From positions 1-21,853 of IMG/VR virus record IMGVR_UViG_3300049846_000481: a DNA stretch of 21,853 nucleotides; one strand, 5' to 3'. How positions within the stretch are numbered: position 1 is the stretch's first letter; every line of letters starts with the position of its first letter. This document shows positions 7,660 to 16,065 of this stretch, piece after piece. A program made the translations under genes and the position numbers. The DNA is from a virus. The notes under the pieces were generated by a model that saw only the letters and a program-made list of their open reading frames with translations, did no database searches and had not been told where the DNA came from.

Positions 7660-8317
7660 AAGTTTCAAAGAATTTTTAAAGTCTAGATCTGTTACATTTG
7701 TTGATATAGATGAAACTCTATTCAGAACATTTGCAAAAATTAAAGTAATAAAAAACGGAAAAATCGTAGCATCTTTAAACAATACGGAATTTAATACATA
7801 TCAATTAGAGGATGGTGAATCATTTGATTTTGGTGAATTTAGAAATTCTGAACTATTTAAGCGCACATCAATACCAATTCAAACAACAATATCACTATTA
7901 AATCGGATTCAAAGAAGTGCAAAACAAAGAAATTCACCAATATACTTACTTACGGCCAGAGCTGATTTTGATAATAAAGATTCCTTATTAGACTTTTTAA
8001 AAACACATAATATCGATGTAGGGCACCATCGAGATGGTAAGGTTCATATAATTAGAGCAGGTAATATAAGTTCAGGTAAAGGTTCAGCCGTAAACAAAAA
8101 AATCATGATTCATAAAATAATGCAAATGGGTAATTTTAATTATGTGGTTTTAGTTGATGATGATCTTAGTAATTTAAATGCTTTCCTTAGTGTTCCATAT
8201 GAATTGTCAAAAAAGACCATATTATCTTCTGGTGGTAAAATAATATTCCATGCAATAATAGTAGATCATGGAAATATGAAAGATTACCGAAAAGAGGTCA
8301 TATCAATCAATAAATAA
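7646..8317 (+). CDS. HAD-superfamily phosphatase-like protein
   Basis: 223 residues. Motif I is VDIDETLF (nucleophile Asp20, acid/base Asp22, Thr24), motif II is Thr103 in YLLTAR, a motif III Lys lies among Lys145-Lys152, and motif IV is the DDD at 171-173 after the hydrophobic strand VVLV. This order is the HAD phosphohydrolase fold; a polynucleotide 3'-phosphatase or small-molecule phosphatase are both possible. Residues 4-13 (IKSFKEFLKS) look like the capsid-targeting peptides of nearby genes but lack the terminal Glu for gp21 cleavage, so it may be a decayed or uncut version. The start overlaps the upstream gene's end by 14 bases (different frame), indicating translational coupling. The stop codon overlaps a late promoter-like box for gp14. 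Confidence 0.75.
   Translation: MSQIKSFKEFLKSRSVTFVDIDETLFRTFAKIKVIKNGKIVASLNNTEFNTYQLEDGESFDFGEFRNSELFKRTSIPIQTTISLLNRIQRSAKQRNSPIYLLTARADFDNKDSLLDFLKTHNIDVGHHRDGKVHIIRAGNISSGKGSAVNKKIMIHKIMQMGNFNYVVLVDDDLSNLNAFLSVPYELSKKTILSSGGKIIFHAIIVDHGNMKDYRKEVISINK
8309..8316 (+). promoter_or_regulatory. Late promoter-like box AATAAATA upstream of gp14
   Basis: One base from TATAAATA, overlapping the preceding TAA stop (8315-8317) and ending 28 bases before the gp14 ATG at 8345. The spacing agrees with the other boxes. Confidence 0.5.
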
Positions 8318-8344
8318 TGGATAATGCTTATTCATTAAACAACT

Positions 8345-9211
8345 ATGTCAACGAATCCATATTTCAGACAATTTAGGGTTAGATCCGAGAGAGATCTTAT
8401 AGATGATCTACTTCAAGAAGCAATACAGATACATGGTATTGATGTTGTATATTTGCCTAGGTCCAAGCAAAAGTATGATTTGGTTTTTGGTGAGGACACA
8501 TTATCAAAATTTGATGACTATTATGATATTGAAATTTATGTAGAATCTTCATCGTTTGAGGGTGCCACAGAACATATAACAAAATTTGGTCTAGAAATTG
8601 AAGATCAAATAAAAATTGCTATATCTAAAACAAGATTTGATAAAGTTACAAATTATGAAATAATATCACCCACCGAGGGCGACCTAATTTATGATGCGGT
8701 TACTAATTCATTATGGGAAATTAAATTTTCCGATGATGATGAAAGATGGTTTCAATTGGGCGATTTACCAATATATACTGTAAATTTAGCTAAGTTTGTT
8801 TATGGTAATGAGAAAATTGATACTGGATTATTTGAAATTGATAAATTAGAGGAAGATTATTCCTCTTCAATAGTATTACAATTTGATACGACTCCTGGAA
8901 ATTTTATAGACAATGAATGGGTATTCCAAGGATCTAGTTTATTAACAGCCACAGCCAAAGGTGAAGTAGTTAGGTGGGATTATACAGACGATACACTTAA
9001 AATAATAAACATGGTTGGAGAATTTAATATTGCAGATGGGGTGGTCACCGGTGCCACAAGTGGAGTATCAAAAACGTTAAGTATAGAACCATCTCAAATA
9101 GAAAATACACAAATTAATGATTTTAGTGATAATAAAAAATTAGAGGACGAGGGTTCCGGCTATTTGGATTTTTCGGAAGATGATATTTTTGGATTCTTAA
9201 AGGATAATTAA
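8345..9211 (+). CDS. 14: Neck protein, T4 gp14-like
   Basis: 288 residues (T4 gp14 is 256). The opening STNPYFRQF followed by ERDLIDDLLQEAIQIHGIDV, VYLPR, FGEDTLSKFDDYYDIEIYV and FEGATEHITKFGLEIEDQIK is diagnostic of T4-like gp14. It partners gp13 in the neck complex between portal and tail. Residues about 187-245 form a beta-rich segment (NEWVFQGSSLLTATAKGEVV, then DGVVTGATSG) resembling the insert in gp13 here. The gene is followed one base later by gp15. In T4 gp14 directly follows gp13; here 3.3 kb of accessory DNA separates them. Confidence 0.93.
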   Translation: MSTNPYFRQFRVRSERDLIDDLLQEAIQIHGIDVVYLPRSKQKYDLVFGEDTLSKFDDYYDIEIYVESSSFEGATEHITKFGLEIEDQIKIAISKTRFDKVTNYEIISPTEGDLIYDAVTNSLWEIKFSDDDERWFQLGDLPIYTVNLAKFVYGNEKIDTGLFEIDKLEEDYSSSIVLQFDTTPGNFIDNEWVFQGSSLLTATAKGEVVRWDYTDDTLKIINMVGEFNIADGVVTGATSGVSKTLSIEPSQIENTQINDFSDNKKLEDEGSGYLDFSEDDIFGFLKDN

Positions 9212-9212
9212 T

Positions 9213-10082
9213 ATGTTTAATGATGAGTGGTTTTATAATAAATCCCTAAGAAAAGTAATTACAGTATTTGGTACGGTATTCAATAATATAACAGTAAAAA
9301 GAATTGATTCATCTGGTGGTGAAGTTGAACGGTTTAAGTTACCCATTTCATATGGCCCAAAAGAAAGATGGGTGTATAGAACTGAACAAAATAGTGCGGT
9401 GGATAACCAAAGAAGCCCGGCATCGCAACCAATCCAGAGTGATGAGCCTAGAATATCATATACAATGACATCATTACAATATGATGGTGAAAGAAAATTA
9501 TCAAAAATCAATAAAATTATAAAACCAACTAACACGGATAAAGTTTTAAGGCAATTCAATCCCGTAGCATATGAGATTGGATTTGATCTATTCATAATAT
9601 CTAAATTTACCGATGAAGCATTACAAATCGTTGAGCAAATTTTACCATATTTTACTCCAAATTTAACGGTACAGTATATACCAATACAAGAATTAAATTT
9701 GAGAGATGATTTACATATCACACTAACGGGGGTATCATTTGAAGATAATTGGGAAGATGATTGGGTAACAAAAAGAAATATAATTTGGACATTAAATTTT
9801 ACAGCAAAGATGAATTTCTATGGACCAATATTAGAACAAGGAATCATAAGGGAAGTTATAACAAATGTACATGCGAACGTTCCACTTAATGAATATGGTG
9901 AAATAGAGACTTCAATGGAAAATCTACATAAAATACCAAGAGTGCAAAGACTAACAGTGACTCCAGATCCAATAACTGCCGGTCCGACCGATGATTATGG
10001 TTTTACGGAAGTGTGGGAAGATTTCAATGATGGAAGGCGATACGATCCAATAACAGGAACAGATGTTGATGTTGATGAGTAA
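9213..10082 (+). CDS. 15: Proximal tail sheath stabiliser, T4 gp15-like
   Basis: 289 residues (T4 gp15 is 272). The start FNDEWFYNKSLRKVITVFGT, the SYGPKERWVYR block, the ISYTMTSLQYDGERKL block and the MNFYGPIL segment are characteristic of T4-like gp15. In T4, gp15 forms the hexameric terminator on the head-proximal end of the tail and binds the gp13/gp14 neck. The ATG lies one base after the gp14 stop, with AAGGAT in the gp14 end as RBS, so the two are probably translationally coupled. The C-terminal tail is acidic. A 162-codon open frame on the opposite strand at 9233-9721 is a shadow. Confidence 0.93.
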   Translation: MFNDEWFYNKSLRKVITVFGTVFNNITVKRIDSSGGEVERFKLPISYGPKERWVYRTEQNSAVDNQRSPASQPIQSDEPRISYTMTSLQYDGERKLSKINKIIKPTNTDKVLRQFNPVAYEIGFDLFIISKFTDEALQIVEQILPYFTPNLTVQYIPIQELNLRDDLHITLTGVSFEDNWEDDWVTKRNIIWTLNFTAKMNFYGPILEQGIIREVITNVHANVPLNEYGEIETSMENLHKIPRVQRLTVTPDPITAGPTDDYGFTEVWEDFNDGRRYDPITGTDVDVDE

Positions 10083-10090
10083 GGAAAAAT

Positions 10091-10567
10091 ATGACAGATG
10101 AATATAAGCCGGGAATTTCACCAAAAGATAAATCATTTTTTATGAATAAAGATTCTGAAAATGAAATTAAGGAATTAACAAAAAAAGAAGTTAATAACAA
10201 TATTGAGGTCCTTAAAGCAGAAAATAAAGAAATAAAAAACAAGATGAATAGCACCTTAAATGTCGCCGCAGAAGATGATTATCATTTTGCTAGGGAAAAC
10301 ATGAGAGAACTTTTGGGTGATGGGCAAAATGCTATTGCTGAATTGGCTGATTTGGCTAGGCAATCTCAACACCCAAGGGCATATGAAGTTCTATCGTTAA
10401 TGCTCAAAACTATGTTAGAGGGTAATAAGCAATTAATGGAAATCAGTAGCCTTAAAAAAGAAATAGAGCATACAGAAGATGAACCGGTGCAAACAGTAAA
10501 TAATAATCTATTTGTAGGAAGTACAACCGAACTTGATAAATTCATAAAACAACTGAAAGAAAAATAA
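10091..10567 (+). CDS. 16: Small terminase subunit, T4 gp16-like
   Basis: 158 residues (T4 gp16 is 164), immediately before the large terminase with zero spacing. The N-terminus is charged; residues 20-55 are a Lys/Glu-rich predicted coiled coil; the central part (DDYHFARENMRELLGDGQNA, ELADLARQSQHPRAYEVLS) matches the conserved oligomerisation core of T4-like small terminases. It recognises and presents DNA concatemers to gp17 and stimulates its ATPase. RBS TAAGGA at 10080-10085 overlaps the gp15 stop. Confidence 0.92.
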   Translation: MTDEYKPGISPKDKSFFMNKDSENEIKELTKKEVNNNIEVLKAENKEIKNKMNSTLNVAAEDDYHFARENMRELLGDGQNAIAELADLARQSQHPRAYEVLSLMLKTMLEGNKQLMEISSLKKEIEHTEDEPVQTVNNNLFVGSTTELDKFIKQLKEK

Positions 10568-12214
10568 ATGTCACAGAGAAAAAAGGTCTATAAAGGTAAT
10601 CCAAACCTAAAGGCCACAAACATTCAACAAGGGTTTACTAAAGAGCAAATAGAAGAACGCATAAGATGTGCCCAAGATCCTGTACATTTTATTGAGAATT
10701 ATATTAAAATAGTAACACTTGATGAAGATGAACCAGAAAAATATATGGAAATGTACGATTTCCAAAGAGATATCATAAGAAAATATCACACTGAAAGATT
10801 TTGTATAGTAAAGGCATCCAGGCAGATCGGAAAATCAACAATTACTTGTGCATTTGTTTTATGGTCAATATTGTTTAATCCCAATTATAAAGTGTTAATA
10901 TTGGCAAACAAAGCCGATACCGCAATTGAAATTTTAGGTAAAGTTAGATATGCATACGAGCAATTACCATCTTGGATGCAACAAGGTGTTGCTGAATGGA
11001 ATAAGCAAAGTTTGCTACTAGAAAATAATTCAATGGTTCGGGCAGTTCCTACATCCAGTTCTTCTGGTCGAGGTGGTAGTTATAATCTTGTACTCTTGGA
11101 AGAATTTGCATTCGTAGATGAAAACATTGCTGATGAATTTTTGGCTTCAGTTTTCCCTGTTATATCATCTGGCCAAAGAACAAAACTTTTCATTATATCT
11201 ACACCAAATGGTATGAACCATTTCTATAGATATTGGACGGATGCAATCAATAAAAAGAATAACTTTCTACCTATAGAAGCACATTGGTCACAAGTTCCCG
11301 GTAGAGATGAAATCTGGTATCAAACCCAGATTAAAAATATGGGTGAAGAAAAGTTTATTCAAGAATTTGGTGGCGATTTCTTAGGTTCAACCAATACGCT
11401 AATATCGCCGGCAAAAATAAAAGCAATAAACTGGACCCAACCAATTAAAATTAATAACGGGGTTCACGTATTTGAAGAACCTAAGCCCGGTCATTTGTAT
11501 TTTATTGCGGTTGATGTCGCCGAAGGTGTTTCACAAAACTATACAGCATTTCAGATAATAGACGTAACAGATCAAACATATAAACAGGTTGCTAGATATC
11601 GATCAAATAAAATTGCCGATATTATGGTCCCCACAATATTGGTCAATATTGCCAAATATTATAATGAAGCATATATTTTGGTTGAAATAAACACCGGCGA
11701 TAAAATTCCATACATCATATGGACAGATTTGGAATATGAAAATTTATTGTGTACATGTGATAAGGGTCGTGGTGGTCAAAACTTAACTTTGGGTCCAGGA
11801 AAAAACAGATCACGGTTGGGTTGGAAAAATACTCAATATTCTAAAAAACTAGGATGTTCAACTTTAAAACTATTAATAGAACAAGATCGTTTAGTGCTTA
11901 ATGATTTTGAAACAATTAGCGAATTGACGACTTTTGTTTCATCAACTGTAGCAAAACACGGGTATCAAGCTGAACCGGGTAGATTTGATGATTTGGTTTC
12001 TGGTTTAGTTATTTTTGCTTGGGCAACAACTGATGCATTATTTACACAATTGACAAATAATAACCTTAGGCAACAATTGGTTAAAGAAGTTGAAGAAGAT
12101 AAAATTCCATTTCCTATGGTTTATTCAAGTGAAGAATCAAATACATATACAGACACCACCGGTCAAATGTGGCAAATAATACCTGGGTTTTCATTGGACT
12201 TGTTATTAAAATAA
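10568..12214 (+). CDS. 17: Large terminase subunit (packaging ATPase and nuclease), T4 gp17-like
   Basis: 548 residues (T4 gp17 is 610). ATPase domain: Walker A SRQIGKST at 84-91, Walker B LVLLEEF with Glu178/Glu179, coupling motif STPNG at 211-215. Nuclease domain: Asp316 in IAVDVAEG, Glu373 in VEINTGD and Asp474/Asp475 in RFDDLVSG form the metal-binding acidic triad of the RNase H-like fold. It docks on the portal, drives DNA into the prohead and cuts at headful. All catalytic positions are present and the reading frame is uninterrupted. The start abuts the gp16 stop. The C-terminus is shorter than in T4. The stop overlaps a late promoter-like box at 12210-12217. Confidence 0.97.
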   Translation: MSQRKKVYKGNPNLKATNIQQGFTKEQIEERIRCAQDPVHFIENYIKIVTLDEDEPEKYMEMYDFQRDIIRKYHTERFCIVKASRQIGKSTITCAFVLWSILFNPNYKVLILANKADTAIEILGKVRYAYEQLPSWMQQGVAEWNKQSLLLENNSMVRAVPTSSSSGRGGSYNLVLLEEFAFVDENIADEFLASVFPVISSGQRTKLFIISTPNGMNHFYRYWTDAINKKNNFLPIEAHWSQVPGRDEIWYQTQIKNMGEEKFIQEFGGDFLGSTNTLISPAKIKAINWTQPIKINNGVHVFEEPKPGHLYFIAVDVAEGVSQNYTAFQIIDVTDQTYKQVARYRSNKIADIMVPTILVNIAKYYNEAYILVEINTGDKIPYIIWTDLEYENLLCTCDKGRGGQNLTLGPGKNRSRLGWKNTQYSKKLGCSTLKLLIEQDRLVLNDFETISELTTFVSSTVAKHGYQAEPGRFDDLVSGLVIFAWATTDALFTQLTNNNLRQQLVKEVEEDKIPFPMVYSSEESNTYTDTTGQMWQIIPGFSLDLLLK

Positions 12215-12249
12215 ATACATCCATTTTACAGAACTTAAAAAGATAAATA
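12210..12249 (+). promoter_or_regulatory. Two late promoter-like boxes upstream of gp18
   Basis: AATAAATAC at 12210-12218 overlaps the gp17 stop, and GATAAATAAC at 12242-12251 lies 52 bases before the gp18 ATG. Each differs from TATAAATA by one base. A strong AGGAGA ribosome-binding site is at 12291-12296, fitting high expression of the sheath protein. Confidence 0.5.
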
Positions 12250-12301
12250 ACTAGTAAGAATTAATTTAGATAGTTATATTCAAAATATTAAGGAGAAAGA
12301 A

Positions 12302-14197
12302 ATGGGATTTCAAGTCAGCCCTGGCGTAAATGTCAGTGAAATCGACCTAACGACTATTGTACCAACTGCAAGCACAACTGAAGGTGCCTTTGCTGGTAAC
12401 TTTTCTTGGGGTCCAGTAATGGATATCCAATTAATAGAAAGCGAATTAGATTTAGTAGAACAATTTGGAAAACCAACTGATAGTAATTTTGTTAGTTTTT
12501 TTACTGCTGCAAATTTTTTAGCGTATGGCAATAAATTGAGATTGGTTAGAGTGGTTGGGGCTGGTGCTCTTAATGCGACCGCAGAAGCAACAACAGGCTC
12601 AGGAACTCCAGGAACTGGAGCATTGATTGACAACGAAGAAGATTACTTAAATAATTTTTCTAATGGTCTTGCTAACATTGGACCATTTGCCGCAAAATAT
12701 GCTGGAGTAAAAGGAAATTCACTTAGAGTTTCTATATGTCCTTCTGCAACTGCATATTCACAAAATTTATTGGCAGTATCTAGTTCTGGAACAACTTTAT
12801 CAATTGCATCTGGATTTAATGCTGCACTTGAGCCGGGAAGCATAATTAGAAATAGTGCTGGATTAGAAAGAACCATTGTTTCTGTTACAAATGATACTAC
12901 GGCGGTATTAAATGAAGCGTTTCCAGTAAACTTGGCAGCAGAAACAGTTACCGCAAAATGGCAATATTCTGATGCAATTAGATTTATCCCAGGAACATCC
13001 GCTTATGTTGGTGAAAGATTGGGCTCCAACGATGAAGTTAATGTTATTGTTGTGGATGAGGATGGGTTGTTTACTGGCCAAGCAAATTCTGTTTTAGAAA
13101 GATTTCCATTAGTTTCATTGGCCAGAGATGCCAAAAAAGAAGATGGCACAAGTAATTATTATGTAGACGTTTTAAATAGAAATTCACAATATGTTTGGTG
13201 GACAGATCATGTTCCTGCTGGAGTAAATTGGGGCTCAACTGCTGCCGGAACTGTATTCACTAATGTAACAAAACCAGAATCATATAGTTTGGCAGGTGGT
13301 GCCGATGGTGCTGCACCTACTAATTCAAATAAACTATTAGGGTTTGATTTATTCAGAGATTCTGAACGGGTTGATATTTCATTTGTGTTGGGTGGTGATG
13401 CTGATGCAGTTGTTGCAACATATCTTATTGGAAATATTTGTGAATATAGAAAAGATTGTATTGCCGTATTATCACCCCAATTAGATGATGTTGTAGGAAA
13501 CGTTAATCAAGAGGCTGAAGATATTATATCATTTCGAAACAATCTTCCATCATCCTCATATGCGGTTTTGGATAGTGGTTGGAAATACCAATATGATAAG
13601 TATAATGATGTTTATCGTTGGGTTCCACTTAATGGTGACATTGGCGGATTAATGGTCCGCACCGACACGGAAAGGGATGCTTGGTGGTCTCCTGCCGGAT
13701 TTAATCGTGGTAATATTAAGAATGTTGTTAAATTGGCATATAATCCAAATAAAGCAGATAGAGACGATTTATATCAACAAGGCATTAATCCGGTAGTTGC
13801 ATTTCCGGGTCAAGGAACCGTTTTATTTGGTGATAAAACTCTATTGGCCAAGCCAAGTGCATTTGATAGGATTAATGTTAGAAGATTATTTATTGTTTTG
13901 GAAAAAACAATTTCTAGGGCAGCAAAATTTACTCTATTTGAATTTAACGATGAATTCACTAGAGCACAATTTAAATCATTGGTTGAGCCGTTCCTAAGAC
14001 TAGTACAATCTAGGCGTGGTATCTATGAATTTTATGTTGTTTGTGATAGTAGGAATAATACTCCTGAAGTAATTGACCGAAACGAGTTTGTTGGGGATAT
14101 ATACATAAAACCTGCTAGAAGTATCAATTTTATTCAACTTAATTTCATCGCAGTGCGAACTGGAGTAGAATTTAACGAGGTAATTGGTAAATTCTAG
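12302..14197 (+). CDS. 18: Tail sheath protein, T4 gp18-like
   Basis: 631 residues (T4 gp18 is 659). The start MGFQVSPGVNVSEIDLTTIV, followed by STTEGAFAGNFSWGPV and FLAYGNKLRLVRVVG, is typical of T4-like sheath proteins; the C-terminal domain has the conserved RINVRRLFIVLEKTISRAAK, FNDEFTRAQF and GIYEFYVVCD blocks and the IKPARSINFIQLNFIAVRTG strand that links neighbouring subunits. Residues about 155-225 look like a variable surface beta-domain insert. The protein forms the contractile sheath. A strong RBS (AGGAGA) and tandem promoter-like boxes precede it, and a terminator-like hairpin follows at 14206-14242. Confidence 0.96.
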   Translation: MGFQVSPGVNVSEIDLTTIVPTASTTEGAFAGNFSWGPVMDIQLIESELDLVEQFGKPTDSNFVSFFTAANFLAYGNKLRLVRVVGAGALNATAEATTGSGTPGTGALIDNEEDYLNNFSNGLANIGPFAAKYAGVKGNSLRVSICPSATAYSQNLLAVSSSGTTLSIASGFNAALEPGSIIRNSAGLERTIVSVTNDTTAVLNEAFPVNLAAETVTAKWQYSDAIRFIPGTSAYVGERLGSNDEVNVIVVDEDGLFTGQANSVLERFPLVSLARDAKKEDGTSNYYVDVLNRNSQYVWWTDHVPAGVNWGSTAAGTVFTNVTKPESYSLAGGADGAAPTNSNKLLGFDLFRDSERVDISFVLGGDADAVVATYLIGNICEYRKDCIAVLSPQLDDVVGNVNQEAEDIISFRNNLPSSSYAVLDSGWKYQYDKYNDVYRWVPLNGDIGGLMVRTDTERDAWWSPAGFNRGNIKNVVKLAYNPNKADRDDLYQQGINPVVAFPGQGTVLFGDKTLLAKPSAFDRINVRRLFIVLEKTISRAAKFTLFEFNDEFTRAQFKSLVEPFLRLVQSRRGIYEFYVVCDSRNNTPEVIDRNEFVGDIYIKPARSINFIQLNFIAVRTGVEFNEVIGKF

Positions 14198-14205
14198 TTG
14201 ACAAT

Positions 14206-14242
14206 AGGCATCCATAGTTTATAATTAATTATGGATGTCTTT
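14206..14242 (+). terminator. Probable Rho-independent terminator after gp18
   Basis: An 11-bp stem pairs AGGCATCCATA (14206-14216) with TATGGATGTCT (14230-14240), one G-T wobble, with a 13-base AT-rich loop that may pair further, followed by a short TTTAT run. It isolates gp18 transcription from the downstream homing-endonuclease-like gene. The U tract is short, so efficiency is uncertain. Confidence 0.6.
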
Positions 14243-14285
14243 ATATAATTATATAATGTAGAATTTGTGAAACTTTAATGATATT

Positions 14286-15980
14286 ATGGATAATATATTT
14301 GAATTCTATTTAACCAAGTCCGGTAGACTCGATAGCAACAAGATTAAAAAGTTTGCTAATAGTGATCAAAACCTAATTAATTTACAAAATAATCTGAATT
14401 GGTGTGAGTCCATATCAGAATTATATTACTGCTATCAAAATAATATAAACACTAGACCGCTATGTGGTCATTGTGATCAGGATGTAAAATATTATAATCC
14501 TAAAAGTGGATATGCCAAATTTTGCTCTAAAGTCTGTACATCCAGATCAGATCTAACTATACTTACAAAGTTAGAAAAGCGAAAATCTAAACAAGTTACA
14601 GATTTATCTGCATATAAATTGGAATTTCCATGGATCACCACAACATCCGAGGGTAAATATTGCAAACAACATCATATAGTAACACAACCTGAATGTTTTT
14701 GTGGAAATAAAATAAAATTTATTATTGGTCACAATTATCCAAAAAGGTGTTCTTATTCCTGTGCAAATAAACAAGATGCATTATCTAAACTGGAGAAAAC
14801 AAAATTGACTAATTTAAAAAAATATGGAGTCGATAACTATGCAAAGTCCGATGAATGGAAAAATCGATATGGCGAAATACAAGAAAAAATAATCGAAACT
14901 TCAACTAGTAAATATGGTACAAGATCTTTTAATCAAAGAAAATGTAAAGATATAGACTTGACATATAATAAAGAATATTTACACCAAAAACACATAATCG
15001 AAAATATACCAGTATATGCTATAGCGGAAATGCACTCAACTAGTTCTTTCTATTTGGGGCAAAGAATGAAAAAAATGGGTATAACTATTAACGCTTTAAG
15101 TAAAACCTCATACAAAGAAGAATTAATAGCCAATTTTATTAAAAATGATTTAGGTGTCGAGGTTGAAAGGAATTGTTATGGTATATTGGACAATAAAAGA
15201 GAATTAGATTTAAAATATGGCAATTTTGCAATAGAACTTGATTCGTTATATTGGCATTCATATGATAAAAAAGAAACATGGTCTCAAATAAACAAACACC
15301 AACAAAAAAGTCTCGACTGCCATAAAATCGGAATAGATCTATATCACATATGGGATTATGAGTGGAAAAACAAAAGAACTAGAGAAATATGGAAGTCAAT
15401 GATTAGATATAAATTAGCAGTCAATTCTATAAAAAGAGTTTTTGCGAGAAAGTGTTTGGTTAAAGAAATTGATAAAAATTTAGCCAAAGAATTTTGTAAA
15501 GAAAATCATATACAAGCATCAACTGGGTGTGCAAAGGCTTATGGCCTATTTTATGAAAATCAATTACTTTCTGTTATGACATTTGGGATTCCAAGATTTA
15601 ATAAAAAATATCAATGGGAATTGTTAAGGTTTTGTACTCTTAAAAATCATATTGTAATAGGAGGTGCATCAAAATTACTTACCCACTTCGAAAGGGAAAA
15701 TAAACCAAAAAGTTTAATATCATATGCCAATATTAGATGGTCCAATGGAAATCTATATAAAACTCTGATGTTTACATACAAAGGGATAAGTAAACCTAGT
15801 TATTCATATACAGATAAGACCGGAACAAAAATATTAAGTAGAAATAAATGTCAAAAACATAAATTGTCACATATTTTAGATAATTTTGACGTAAACAAAA
15901 CAGAATATCAAAATATGTTTGAACATGGATACAGACGTTTCTGGGATTGTGGAAATTTCGTGTTTATAAAACACTACTAA
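14286..15980 (+). CDS. Homing endonuclease-like protein with NUMOD-like and Vsr/EDxHD-type regions
   Basis: 564 residues, inserted between gp18 and gp19. Cys clusters: Cys60, Cys63, Cys80, Cys84, and Cys137, Cys139, Cys155, Cys159. Residues 175-200 (LKKYGVDNYAKSDEWKNRYG) resemble the short DNA-binding repeats of phage homing endonucleases. Residues 305-360 (RELDLKYGNFAIELDSLYWHS, HQQKSLDCHKIGIDLYHIW, DYEW) carry the E-D-x-H pattern of the Vsr-like nuclease. The C-terminal region (RVFARKC, ENHIQASTGC, SVMTFGIPRFNKKYQWELLR, ISYANIRWSNGNLY) is a conserved domain shared with the gene at 5058-6551. It is separated by a terminator from gp18 and by tandem promoters from gp19, so it is insulated from the structural operon. 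Appears intact; probably a selfish element. Confidence 0.82.
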   Translation: MDNIFEFYLTKSGRLDSNKIKKFANSDQNLINLQNNLNWCESISELYYCYQNNINTRPLCGHCDQDVKYYNPKSGYAKFCSKVCTSRSDLTILTKLEKRKSKQVTDLSAYKLEFPWITTTSEGKYCKQHHIVTQPECFCGNKIKFIIGHNYPKRCSYSCANKQDALSKLEKTKLTNLKKYGVDNYAKSDEWKNRYGEIQEKIIETSTSKYGTRSFNQRKCKDIDLTYNKEYLHQKHIIENIPVYAIAEMHSTSSFYLGQRMKKMGITINALSKTSYKEELIANFIKNDLGVEVERNCYGILDNKRELDLKYGNFAIELDSLYWHSYDKKETWSQINKHQQKSLDCHKIGIDLYHIWDYEWKNKRTREIWKSMIRYKLAVNSIKRVFARKCLVKEIDKNLAKEFCKENHIQASTGCAKAYGLFYENQLLSVMTFGIPRFNKKYQWELLRFCTLKNHIVIGGASKLLTHFERENKPKSLISYANIRWSNGNLYKTLMFTYKGISKPSYSYTDKTGTKILSRNKCQKHKLSHILDNFDVNKTEYQNMFEHGYRRFWDCGNFVFIKHY

Positions 15981-16011
15981 AATAAAGTATTAGTATTCAA
16001 ACTCCAATTTA

Positions 16012-16032
16012 TATAAATAACTCTATAAATAC
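16012..16032 (+). promoter_or_regulatory. Tandem T4-type late promoter boxes upstream of gp19
   Basis: Two exact TATAAATA elements, at 16012-16019 and 16024-16031, spaced 12 bases start to start. The second ends 34 bases before the gp19 ATG at 16066. An ACGGAG ribosome-binding site follows at 16052-16057. A doubled exact box fits the high dose of tube protein needed. Confidence 0.75.
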
Positions 16033-16065
16033 ATATAAAGCCACAAACTATACGGAGAATCACAA

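Noticed and set aside
9233-9721. 162-codon open frame on the minus strand
   Set aside because: Entirely inside gp15, no ribosome-binding site, Cys/Ser/Ile-rich composition typical of antisense shadows.
14198-14285. Promoter for the endonuclease-like gene at 14286
   Set aside because: Only AT-rich repeats (TATATAATTATATAATG) are seen; no TATAAATA match, so no promoter is claimed.
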